64,000 nt of DNA from Alloacidobacterium sp963823845 (GTDB taxonomy: Bacteria; Acidobacteriota; Terriglobia; Terriglobales; Acidobacteriaceae): assembly GCA_963823845.1 (NCBI GenBank), contig CAWGND010000014.1, positions 1 through 64,000 of the forward strand, written 5' to 3'. Of the stretch, positions 1-8,044 are shown piece after piece. Made by a program: the position numbers and the translations under genes. Positions within the stretch are counted from its first letter, which is position 1. Each line of letters starts with the position of its first letter. The notes beneath the pieces were generated by a model. The model saw only the letters and a program-made list of their open reading frames with translations, made no database searches and was not told the origin of the DNA.

Positions 1-288
1 TTGGAGGATTCATCCCAGCGCATCTCAAAACTCATTGCAACGCAAGACTCGCCCTATCAGGTGGCAGAGGTCTATGCCTACCGTGGTCAAACAAATCAGG
101 CATTCGTGTGGTTAGAGCGATCTTACCGGGAACGTGATCCCGGATTGAATCAGTTGAAGCTTGATCCGTTGCTAAAAAGCTTGCGTTCCGAGCCGCGTTA
201 CACAGAACTCCTTACGAGAATGGGGCTCCCCACTTATCCTTTACTTTTGCGGATTAGAGGCCGGGACCAGAGAAACCTAATCACCTAA
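1..288 (+). CDS. C-terminal end of a TPR-type regulatory protein, cut by the window edge
   Basis: The 95 codons are open from the first base, so the gene starts outside the window. The sequence matches the last part of the winged-helix/TolB/TPR protein encoded at 8045-10102: both have an A-x-x-YA-x-x-G repeat helix, then FxWLE(R/K)SY, and end in LL-x-R-x-GLP. It is therefore probably the tail of a paralogous regulator. The missing part would hold any DNA-binding or kinase domain, so the full function cannot be read here. Confidence 0.6.
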   Translation: MEDSSQRISKLIATQDSPYQVAEVYAYRGQTNQAFVWLERSYRERDPGLNQLKLDPLLKSLRSEPRYTELLTRMGLPTYPLLLRIRGRDQRNLIT

Positions 289-398
289 CGACGCCATGTT
301 TCGAACTCTCAGGAAACCTGTTTTGCCAGGTACACCACCGTTGAATTCGGATTATTGCCGCACGTTGAAGGAGATTGCTGTTTTTCCCGGTCATCTAT

Positions 399-1400
399 TC
401 ACTGAGCTCGGATTTCCTCTTGTTGGGGCAGCTTCGCTTTAACTGACCTCGATTGGCTGCGGAAGCGCGCGGGCGGAACTGTGAACTCGCGTTTGAACGC
501 CCGGTTGAAAGCAGCTTCAGACTCATAGCCGACTTCGGATGCGATCTGTGACACTGAATAGCTGGTCGAAGAAAGCATCTGCGCTCCCAGCTGAAGCCGC
601 CAGCGTGTGAGGTACGCCATTGGAGGCTCGTTGAGGTAATGACGAAATCGCTCAGCCAGCACCGAACGGGAAACACCTGCTTCTTTCGCCAAGGAAGCAA
701 TGGTCCACGGCTGCGCAGGACTCCGGTGCATTAGCGCCAGAGTCTTTCCGACCTCCGAATCGCGGGCGCCAGCCAGCCAACCGGTTTGCTCAGCTGGAAG
801 ATGCTCAATGTAGGCCCGCAGTGTTTCAACAAACAAAACCTCCGACAGTTTGGCCAAGACCGCTTCTCCGCCGGCGCGGGAAGCGTCGGCTTCGTTCACA
901 GAAAACCGGATCGAGTTCTCCAGCCATCTGCCCGAGGCATCGTTTCGAATGCTGACTTTGAACACTGGCGGCAGGCCGCTAAGAAAAACCTGGCTCAATC
1001 GTGGCTCGCAGGCCATGAAGCCACAGACGAATCTCGTAATTTCCCCTCCGCCACCCTGGCGCGACAGCTTCAGGCCCTGGGAAAAAATTCGGGCCAACTC
1101 CTTGACCATGTCCACAGCCTTCGTCGGAGGGCCGTTTTCGATGAAGTGCGCGTCGCCATGGGGAAAGATCACGATGTCACCGGCGTGAAGAATGATGCGC
1201 TCGCCACCCACGAGCCGTGCAGAGGCGCGCCCTTCAGTCAATAGGTGATAAATGATCACGTGCCCCGCCGCCGGTGCGACATAGGGCGCGACCGTGTGCG
1301 AGGGCGGCGAGCAAAAACTCCACGGGGAGGAAAATTCTCCGTTGTAGAACATGGCCCCTTGGAGCCTCACCACCTTTAGCACTTCGGAAAGCACATCCAT
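399..1400 (-). CDS. AraC family transcriptional regulator with N-terminal cupin domain
   Basis: A 333-residue regulator. The N-terminal ~190 residues form a cupin-type effector-binding domain (LHAGDIVIFPHGDAH). The C-terminal ~100 residues are a double helix-turn-helix of AraC type (WTIASLAKEAGVSRSVLAERF, then ISQIASEVGYESEAAFNRAFKRE). I chose the ATG at 1400 because a GGGAGG ribosome site lies just upstream; an in-frame ATG at 1457 has no such site. The gene is transcribed away from the SnoaL/methyltransferase/SBP56 genes that begin 180 bp further on, so it is the likely local regulator of that set. The effector is not evident. Confidence 0.88.
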   Translation of the reverse strand: MDVLSEVLKVVRLQGAMFYNGEFSSPWSFCSPPSHTVAPYVAPAAGHVIIYHLLTEGRASARLVGGERIILHAGDIVIFPHGDAHFIENGPPTKAVDMVKELARIFSQGLKLSRQGGGGEITRFVCGFMACEPRLSQVFLSGLPPVFKVSIRNDASGRWLENSIRFSVNEADASRAGGEAVLAKLSEVLFVETLRAYIEHLPAEQTGWLAGARDSEVGKTLALMHRSPAQPWTIASLAKEAGVSRSVLAERFRHYLNEPPMAYLTRWRLQLGAQMLSSTSYSVSQIASEVGYESEAAFNRAFKREFTVPPARFRSQSRSVKAKLPQQEEIRAQ

Positions 1401-1582
1401 ACTTCCTCCCGTGGGACGCCCGGCAAGCTTTCCCGGACTCTGGGGCAAAGCCATCATACGGCAAGCAAGAAAGCCGGACGCGCGGACAAGTATGGGCCAC
1501 GATAGTGGCGCATAGTAAGCCTCATTGAAGCCTTCGCAGCAAAAAGCGCTTCAATCCAATTCGAAGTGCAGGGAGATGACGA

Positions 1583-1933
1583 ATGACAATCACAGGTGAT
1601 GTTCTTGATCAACATCTGAAGTGCTTTAGCGAGAACGACCTCGATGGCGTTCTCGCTGATTACACATCGGATGCCGTGTTGTTTGTACCCGACAGACCGC
1701 TAAAGGGACCTGATGCAATCAAGCCTTTTTTCCAGGCTTTCTTTGCGGAGTTTGCTAAGCCCGGCGCGTCGTTTTCGATGCATCAGCGATACGTTGAGGG
1801 TGATTACGCTTACATTTTGTGGAGCGCAGAAACAGCAGACAATTCGTACGAAGCCGCTACCGACACGTTTGTTGTGCAGAACGGGAAGATAGTGGCGCAA
1901 TCCTTTGCTGCCAAGATAACCCCGAAACGCTGA
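1583..1933 (+). CDS. SnoaL/NTF2-like small protein
   Basis: A 116-residue protein with the features of the NTF2-like fold: an N-terminal helix with a cluster of acidic residues (SENDLDGVLADYTSDAV), then FVPDRPLKGPDAIKPFFQAFF, and a C-terminal sheet ending in a FVVQNGKIVAQSF strand. Members act as small isomerases, cyclases or carriers, and most are unassigned. It has a GGGAG ribosome site and opens a probable operon with the methyltransferase and SBP56 genes. There is no signal peptide, so it should be cytoplasmic. Confidence 0.75.
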   Translation: MTITGDVLDQHLKCFSENDLDGVLADYTSDAVLFVPDRPLKGPDAIKPFFQAFFAEFAKPGASFSMHQRYVEGDYAYILWSAETADNSYEAATDTFVVQNGKIVAQSFAAKITPKR

Positions 1934-1995
1934 GAGCAGCCAGTCCGGCATATCCATGCCCTTGTTGCTGGTGAATCAAAAACACTGGAGGAAGT

Positions 1996-2817
1996 ATGAA
2001 CACCATCACAGCTACACCGGAAATCGTTGGTCTGAAGGCGCGACTAAAAGAAACGTGGATGGCCGGCGACTACGACCGCTTTTCGCGCTATATGGAACAG
2101 GGCGCGCGCATTTTTTACGAACAACTCGATGTTCCCGCTGCGTGCCAACTGCTCGACGTGGCTTGCGGCTCGGGCCAGGTCGCGCTATGGGCCGCACGGG
2201 ATGGAGTAAACGTCACCGGTGTGGACATCGCGCCGAACCTGGTGCAGCGTGCACAGGCCCGCGCCGACTCGGAAGGTCTCAAGGCTCGTTTTATTGAAGG
2301 TGACGCCGAGGCTCTTCCGTTCGAAGATGCCAGCTTCGATGTTGTAGTCAGCCTGGTCGGAGCAATGTTTGCTCCGAGGCCTGAACTCGTGGCCCGCGAA
2401 CTGTTGCGAGTGTGCAGTCCCGGAGGAACGATTGCCATGGGGAATTGGACGCGCGAAGGTTTCATCGGACAAATGTTCAAAGCCTTCGCCAAGTTCATCG
2501 CTCCTTCCGGCATGGCCGCCCCGGTGTTGTGGGGCGATGAGACCGTTGTGCGCGAAAGGCTGGGCCACGGGGTTTCCAACCTTATCATGACGCGTCGCCA
2601 ATACAGCTTCACCTATCCCTTCCCGCCGGCTGAAGTGGTCGAGGTCTTTCGTCAGTATTATGGCCCCACCAATCGCGCGTTCGCGTCGTTGAATGAAACG
2701 GACGCGGGGAAACTGCGCGATGACCTGGAGGCTTTGTGGTCCGCACACAATCGCGGAGGGGATGAACTCACCGTGGTTGCATCGGAGTATCTGGAAGTGA
2801 TCGCAGTAAGAGCCTGA
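1996..2817 (+). CDS. Class I SAM-dependent methyltransferase
   Basis: A 273-residue protein with the Rossmann-fold SAM site: motif I LLDVACGSGQVALWAA near residues 52-67, the acidic VTGVDIAPNLVQRAQ next, and the LPFEDASFDVVVSLVGAMF motif III/IV region. This is the Methyltransf_11/25 pattern seen in small-molecule methyltransferases. It starts 63 bp after the SnoaL-like gene with a GGAGGAAG ribosome site, and precedes the SBP56 gene by 40 bp, so the three are probably co-transcribed. The substrate is unknown. A link with methylated sulfur chemistry is possible because of the neighbouring SBP56 gene, but that is inference. Confidence 0.85.
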   Translation: MNTITATPEIVGLKARLKETWMAGDYDRFSRYMEQGARIFYEQLDVPAACQLLDVACGSGQVALWAARDGVNVTGVDIAPNLVQRAQARADSEGLKARFIEGDAEALPFEDASFDVVVSLVGAMFAPRPELVARELLRVCSPGGTIAMGNWTREGFIGQMFKAFAKFIAPSGMAAPVLWGDETVVRERLGHGVSNLIMTRRQYSFTYPFPPAEVVEVFRQYYGPTNRAFASLNETDAGKLRDDLEALWSAHNRGGDELTVVASEYLEVIAVRA

Positions 2818-2857
2818 ATTCTGCGTCTGCCCGCGAATCTTGCACGACTAAGGAGAA

Positions 2858-4279
2858 ATGAATATGGCTTTAATGCGTCCGGATCCAACTTTTTATCCTT
2901 CACCGGGGATGGCAATGCAGGCCCCGCCAGAACGCCTCGCATATGTCGCTCTGCTCAACGCCGGTAAGAATGGACAGCACGATGCCATGGGCGTCATTGA
3001 CCTCGATCCGAGTTCCTCCGGATATGGGCGGCTCGTCGGGCAAACGGACTTTCCATGCGGCGATAATGAGTTGCACCACTTTGGCTGGAACGCCTGCAGC
3101 GCGTGTCTATGCCCGCAGGCTCCGCATGCGCACATGGAGCGTCGCTACCTGATCGTACCCGGCATCGGTTCTTCGAGGATCTACATCCTGGATACCAAAC
3201 CGGACCCCAAACAACCGAAGATCGTGAAGGTGATTGAGCCCGAGGAGTTCATTCAGAAGACCGGCTACACCTCGCCTCATACGATTCATTGCGGACCAGA
3301 CGGCGTCTATGGAAGCGCACTCGGATCGGCCAGCGGAGACGGCCCCGGTGGCATCTTCCTGATGGACGCAAACACATTCGAGCTGAAGGGACAGTGGGAA
3401 CAGGATCGTGGCCCACAGCAACTGGCATACGACTTCTGGTGGCATCTGGGACACGACACCATGATTACCTCCGAATGGGGCACGCCGAACATGGTGAAAG
3501 ACGGCGTTAACCCGGAGCTGCTGCTTGCGGGTAAATACGGCCACAAGATTCATATCTGGGACCTGGACAAGCGCCGCCACCAGCAGGAAATTGACCTGGG
3601 TGCGGAGCAACAGTGGGTGCTCGAGTTGCGGCCTTCTCACGATCCCAAGAAGACCTACGGTTTCGTCGGGGTGGGGGTTTCGCTCAAAGACCTCTCGTCG
3701 TCGATCTGGATGTGGTACCGGGAAGACGGCGGTAAGAAAGGCAAGTGGGCCGTCCGCAAGGTCATTGAAATCCCCGCCGAGCCCGCCGATCCGGATAAAC
3801 TACCGCCGCTGCTGAAGGGATTCAAGGCGGTGCCACCGCTGGTGACTGACATCAACCTGTCACTCGACGACCGTTTCCTCTATGTTTCGTGCTGGGGGAC
3901 GGGAGAGTTCATTCAGTACGATGTCTCCGATCCCGCCAACCCGAAGAAGACGGGCTCGGTCAATCTCGGCGGCATCGTGCGCCGCGCGGCGCACCCGAAG
4001 AAGCCAAACGAGCCGCTCAACGGCGGCCCGCAGATGGTTGAGATCAGCCGTGATGGCAAGCGAGTCTATTTCACCAACTCGCTCTACTCCCCTTGGGACG
4101 ACCAGATCTATCCCGATGGGTTAAAGAGCTGGATGGTAAAGCTTAACGTGGATCCGAAGCGCGGAATGAAACTCGATGAAAAGTTCTTCGTCGAGTTCGA
4201 TGGGTTGCGTGCGCACCAGATACGGCTAGAAGGCGGCGACGCCTCATCGGACTCTTACTGCTACTCGGAGCCGCAATGA
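2858..4279 (+). CDS. Selenium-binding protein SBP56 / methanethiol oxidase family
   Basis: A 473-residue protein of the usual SBP56 length. It has the family's WNACSACLCPQ motif (residues ~74-84) followed by the ERRYLIVPGIGSSRIYILD stretch. The C-terminal half holds the SLDDRFLYVSCWGTG and histidine-bearing GLRAHQIRLEGGD segments. Bacterial relatives (MtoX) are copper enzymes that oxidise methanethiol to formaldehyde, hydrogen sulfide and peroxide. MtoX proteins are exported, but no signal peptide is visible here, so either the activity or the location may differ. The start has a good AGGAG site. The stop overlaps the next gene by 4 bp (ATGA), indicating translational coupling. Confidence 0.9.
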   Translation: MNMALMRPDPTFYPSPGMAMQAPPERLAYVALLNAGKNGQHDAMGVIDLDPSSSGYGRLVGQTDFPCGDNELHHFGWNACSACLCPQAPHAHMERRYLIVPGIGSSRIYILDTKPDPKQPKIVKVIEPEEFIQKTGYTSPHTIHCGPDGVYGSALGSASGDGPGGIFLMDANTFELKGQWEQDRGPQQLAYDFWWHLGHDTMITSEWGTPNMVKDGVNPELLLAGKYGHKIHIWDLDKRRHQQEIDLGAEQQWVLELRPSHDPKKTYGFVGVGVSLKDLSSSIWMWYREDGGKKGKWAVRKVIEIPAEPADPDKLPPLLKGFKAVPPLVTDINLSLDDRFLYVSCWGTGEFIQYDVSDPANPKKTGSVNLGGIVRRAAHPKKPNEPLNGGPQMVEISRDGKRVYFTNSLYSPWDDQIYPDGLKSWMVKLNVDPKRGMKLDEKFFVEFDGLRAHQIRLEGGDASSDSYCYSEPQ

Positions 4280-4929
4280 CCCACTGCGAGATGGGCTCCA
4301 CTGCGTTGTGGCTGATGCTGCTCCTCGGCGCCTACCACGGAATCAACCCCGGGATGGGTTGGCTCTTTGCGGTGGCGCTGGGGATGCAGGAGCAGAAGGG
4401 GAGCGCGGTGGCGAGGGCGCTCGTCCCGATCGCGCTTGGCCACGCCTTGTCCATTGGTTGCGTGGTGGTGGCTGCGGCATTTCTCGGCATGGCGCTGCCG
4501 CGGGAGGCGATCCGCTATCCCGTCGCAGCGCTCCTGCTTGGCCTAGGAATCTTCTCTCTGGTGCGGCATCACCACCCGCGCTGGGTCCGCATGCAGGTGG
4601 GCTTTCGCGACTTGACGGTCTGGTCGTTTCTGATGGCATCGGCGCACGGTGCCGGTTTGATGTTGCTGCCGGTGCTCCTGGGCAGCCGCACAGTTGAAGC
4701 GGCTGCCCACATGGGAGGCCACCATCACACATCCGCGGCCGCCAGCCCTCTCGCAGCACTGCTCGCCACAGGACTACATACGACCGCCTATCTTGCGGTT
4801 ACTGGGCTCATCGCGTGGGTGGTCTATAGCAAGTTCGGCCTTGCTATACTTCGCAAGGCTTGGCTCAATGTCAACCTGGTATGGGCTGCAGCCCTCGTGG
4901 TCACCAGCGTGATCACTCTGCTGATGTAG
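4276..4929 (+). CDS. Polytopic membrane protein coupled to SBP56
   Basis: A 217-residue, strongly hydrophobic protein with about six membrane segments. Histidine-containing motifs sit at segment edges: GAYHGINPGMGWLF near the N-terminus, a HHHPRW loop, ASAHGAGLMLLP and an MGGHHHT loop. The pattern resembles metal-handling permeases (UreH/NiCoT/DsbD-like), but I cannot place it in a named family. The ATGA overlap with the SBP56 gene suggests joint function, perhaps metal delivery or sulfur-compound transport for SBP56. The role is inference; the membrane topology and coupling are visible. Confidence 0.7.
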   Translation: MTHCEMGSTALWLMLLLGAYHGINPGMGWLFAVALGMQEQKGSAVARALVPIALGHALSIGCVVVAAAFLGMALPREAIRYPVAALLLGLGIFSLVRHHHPRWVRMQVGFRDLTVWSFLMASAHGAGLMLLPVLLGSRTVEAAAHMGGHHHTSAAASPLAALLATGLHTTAYLAVTGLIAWVVYSKFGLAILRKAWLNVNLVWAAALVVTSVITLLM

Positions 4930-5069
4930 CCTCTTGAATTTTGGCTGCCGCGGCCTGAACGCGACAGAACAGAGAAGTAGCGTAAGGGAAACAAGAGAAC
5001 TTATCCGCCACATTATCTGATCCGGTTGCTTTCAAGAGGACATATTGCCGGTCCACCAGCGGTCCTTTC

Positions 5070-5097
5070 ACGGGTTCAAATCCCGTCGGGGACGCCA
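5070..5097 (+). tRNA. 3' fragment of a tRNA (T-arm, acceptor strand, CCA): probable att site
   Basis: A five-base-pair T-stem (5070-5074 with 5082-5086) closes a seven-base TTCAAAT loop. A seven-base 3' acceptor strand, a G discriminator and an encoded CCA at 5095-5097 follow. No matching 5' acceptor strand (GTCCCCG) occurs in the preceding 150 bp, so this is not a complete tRNA. Integrases often use tRNA 3' ends as attachment sites, and a degenerate integrase lies 160 bp downstream. I read this as the scar of an integrated element. The amino acid identity cannot be assigned. Confidence 0.7.
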
Positions 5098-5258
5098 AAT
5101 AAAATCAACTATTTACAGATAATCCACCCAGTTGACTTAGGCCAAATGGGTACAAAATTACCCCCATTCTGACATCGCAGAAGGCAGCTCGACGCTGTTT
5201 GTGCGGCAATTCCGACACTTTTCGTGGGCACAAATGGGTACAAGTGCTGGCGCGTTGG

Positions 5259-5678
5259 TCAGTTCGCTGAACTTCCGGGCGCAACTAACAATTTGACCGC
5301 TGCACTTTGCGCGTTGCGTTTCTGTTCTGTGATTGCCTGCGTGTTTGTACCAAGCGTTACCCTGGCAGAGGCATGCCGTAACAGCTCCTGCATGACCTTG
5401 ATATCCGCTCCCGTTGCCCGCAAGAGCGTCGAATATGAGTGGCGAAATGTGTGCCAGCCGATCCGCCGGCTGATGCCGAGTTTCACAGCCGTGGGTCGGT
5501 CCGGGGCCAAAACTCGGAATCGCTTTTCGAGAGGTAGCGTCTGGTTGATAGCTCGCAGTAAAGGGTAGAGTTGCTCGAAGAATCCGAATCCAGATACGCC
5601 ACATATATTGGTTGGGTTGTATTTCGCCACACTTTCCGAGCCTCTGTGAGCTGCGAATCCAAAGCGTTTAGACCTCAA
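5259..5678 (-). pseudogene. C-terminal remnant of a tyrosine-recombinase integrase
   Basis: About 140 codons corresponding to the catalytic end of a phage-type integrase: RRIGWHTFRHSYSTLL supplies the HxxR box and MQELLRHASARVTL the second basic box. The place where relatives have D-T-Y-T-Q reads G-T-N-T-Q, so the nucleophilic tyrosine is an asparagine codon (AAC). The N-terminal core-binding domain is missing, and the upstream 300 bp show no continuation. It lies next to the tRNA 3' fragment, as expected for a decayed integrative element. Confidence 0.8.
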
Positions 5679-5977
5679 GGGAGTTGCAACGGATGTCCCC
5701 GCTCCAAAATGTAACGGATGTTCCGGTCACTCAGGGCCCCAGAAAACCCGGCAGAACTTGGCCCGGTCTTCCGTCACCCGCGAAATTGACTGAACCGCAG
5801 ACACCTTAGTTTCCATTGTGTAATTCTCCGTCCTCGAACCACTCTTCTTCATCAATTCCGTACGCGATACATATATTGCTCGGCAAGTTTGACGGTCTTG
5901 TGTGGACGATTTCAGGTTAGCCGTTTTTTGCGAGCGTCAATTGACCAAGGCAGATGCTTGAGCCACCGTCTGACTAG
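5679..5977. other. Non-coding spacer between integrase remnant and GDSL gene
   Basis: No convincing gene. A short direct repeat, AACGGATGT followed by C/T and CC, occurs twice near 5690-5725. On the minus strand a 42-codon open frame starts near 5853 with no recognisable product. It is probably debris of the integrated element. Confidence 0.4.
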
Positions 5978-7102
5978 TTAGTGGTCGCCGCCTGCTGTAG
6001 CAGATTCACAATCCGCTTCGCGTCTCCCCATATAAGCCCGGCACTCGCGCGCGGCAATAAGTTCAGCTGCAACCACGGCGAGAATATTGTGGCCGCGGGT
6101 GGTTGGGTGAAGATCATCCCAAAAGAGATACGTGTCGGGATTGATTGAGGGATTGTCTTGCGAACTGGTGCTGACATCTACCAGAGCGAATTTGGTGGGC
6201 GCCGCGATGATTTGGTTGAAAAGACCAAAGACGTCGAGCTGGTCGAGGTGGAGGTGCTTTCCAGGATTGAAGTCACGAAGGATATTCAGGCCTGCCGCCA
6301 GAGTCACGTTATAGAGGATGCTTTCCTTTGTCGCCGGAATCGACGTTATGGGAGATCCGTTGAGCCGCGGTACGGCTCCAAGGGGAGGCAGGTTGGGGAT
6401 GATGAACTGGGTGGCTCCTGCCTCGATAAGGCGCTGGACGTTAAGGGCCTGATCAATGGCCGCCTTGACGACGTCATCCGATGAGGTGGCGTTAAGAATG
6501 TCGATGGCACCCCCCCAGACGATGAACAGTGTCTTGTCATTGATCTTGGGCTTGGTGGCGAGGTAGTCACTGATCTGCTGGCCAATGTTGTTGACGTTGA
6601 CGGAGAGAGAATCGGACGGCCCGAATGTAAAGACCCCGGTACCGCCGCCAGTTGTGGCGAAGCCGTAAGCGTAGTCGGTTCCCCCGTCGAGCGAGGCCTT
6701 GATGACGGGCTTAGCCGGGAGCGTGGCTGCGAGCTGTTCAACCCACACGCCGAAGTAGTTGTGCGCCGCGGGCACGGTGTCGGTTCCGTCCGTGAATCGG
6801 CCATCCGTGTAGTCGAAGTCTGGGCCGGGAAGTCGGAACCCGTACTTGGCCAGCGTGAGATCCGCGACATTGCCAGTGTCCGAAAGCGAGTCTCCAAAGA
6901 CGACGATGGAGGTGTAATCCTGCGCATAGGTCAGGACTGCGGTGAAACTGAAGAGGACCGCCGTGCAGACGCCGAGGAGGATGCGCCGATGCCATGCGGG
7001 AGTTCTGCGCACCTTGGCCGATGCCGGCGCCTCGGGTTCGCCCACAAAAGTTTTGGCAAGAAAGGGGAAAGCAAGCCTGTTATTTCGCAGAGTTGGTCGC
7101 AT
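5978..7102 (-). CDS. SGNH/GDSL-type esterase or lipase, secreted
   Basis: A 374-residue protein. A hydrophobic segment (LLGVCTAVLFSFTAVLTYA) ending near residue 60 looks like a signal sequence preceded by a long basic leader. The mature protein starts with the block I motif VVFGDSLSDTGN carrying the nucleophile Ser. It ends with WDDLHPTTRGH, the block V Asp-x-x-His of the catalytic triad, and block III is seen as FIVWGGAID. This arrangement matches the phospholipase/lecithinase/hemolysin branch of SGNH hydrolases, which act on ester bonds of lipids or small acyl esters outside the cytoplasm. The start is uncertain because no clear ribosome site precedes the ATG. Confidence 0.88.
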   Translation of the reverse strand: MRPTLRNNRLAFPFLAKTFVGEPEAPASAKVRRTPAWHRRILLGVCTAVLFSFTAVLTYAQDYTSIVVFGDSLSDTGNVADLTLAKYGFRLPGPDFDYTDGRFTDGTDTVPAAHNYFGVWVEQLAATLPAKPVIKASLDGGTDYAYGFATTGGGTGVFTFGPSDSLSVNVNNIGQQISDYLATKPKINDKTLFIVWGGAIDILNATSSDDVVKAAIDQALNVQRLIEAGATQFIIPNLPPLGAVPRLNGSPITSIPATKESILYNVTLAAGLNILRDFNPGKHLHLDQLDVFGLFNQIIAAPTKFALVDVSTSSQDNPSINPDTYLFWDDLHPTTRGHNILAVVAAELIAARECRAYMGRREADCESATAGGDH

Positions 7103-7326
7103 GGGTGTCTCGCATTCTTGAAAGAATTAGAAAGCCTGGCCCGGAAGGCTGACATTATTGATAACGGCCGGCACAGTCAACAGATTTCAGGAGCGAGGAA
7201 TTTGTCGTACAGCCTCTGATCCCAACAATTCCTGTTTCGAAAATCCGGGACCGACGCGTGAGTCCCGCTCCTCGTCGTGCCGGAATTGAAATGCGAGGAA
7301 GGGTGGTCGCGCCCCGCCGATAGCTA

Positions 7327-7834
7327 TCAGCGCTCGTCGTGCACCCTTATCGCATCGCTGTGGATGTTGACCGAAACCGCCGTAGTTGAGTTTGGTGGCG
7401 TAAGACTGGTGACAATCGTGTTCAGCTGACGGCCATCGTCCGAGATGACGAAGAACAGTTTGATTTTGGCGCCACTGGTTCCTCCAGGCGGTGTCGGAAA
7501 GTCGATCTCGGCCGCGCCGGTGCAGTTTTCGTTGACAGAGTAAGTGCCCGTTTCATCGGTGTTGAAGCCGTTGGGATCTTTAGGCCCAGGAACGGGCACG
7601 CCGTTCGCCAGGACATAGTCCACTTGAGTGAGAGCGCCGTCCCCGTCAAAATGGGTGAGCGCAATACCGTCCCGGTAGACGAGTCCCGCAGCGGTAAAGA
7701 TCTCACCCGACACGCGAAACGCATAATCACCCCTCACGGTTTCGCTGGAGCAGCTGCGGTGGTAGTTCTGACCATGGCTGGCAGTCGCCGACAGGCTGCC
7801 GACAATAGCATAGTACACACACGATTTTCTTCAT
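7327..7834 (-). pseudogene. Small secreted protein with a frameshift inside its signal peptide
   Basis: A ~165-residue protein of unknown function with a two-cysteine mature region (NYHRSCSSETVRGDYAFRVSGE, SVNENCTGAAEIDFP), a type common in Acidobacteriota. A GGAGG site and ATG (7834) begin a signal peptide, MKKIVC, but this frame is one base out from the long open frame, which otherwise starts only at an unsupported GTG (7818). The slip lies in a (GT)4 tract: adding one GT unit gives a continuous signal peptide (MKKIVCVYYAIVGSLSATAS) joined to the mature protein. The gene is divergent from the regulator at 8045. Confidence 0.55.
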
Positions 7835-8044
7835 AGAATCCTCCGTGTTATCTCAACGGCGCGTGGAGTTCCGCTGTTCGAACTGCGCGCGCAGTGTCTG
7901 TGTTCTCTTAGTGCTCGGCTGGCGCACAGTCAATCGATTGGGACTGATCTCTGCCTAACCTGTTAAGCGATAGTCACAGAAAGATTTAATGGCTTTGCTG
8001 AACTCGATTTCCCCTGTAAGATTACGTTCTCTCGGGATGGAAGT

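Noticed and set aside
5041..5097. A complete tRNA gene
   Set aside because: Only the T-arm, acceptor 3' strand and CCA are present; no matching 5' strand, D-arm or anticodon arm is found upstream.
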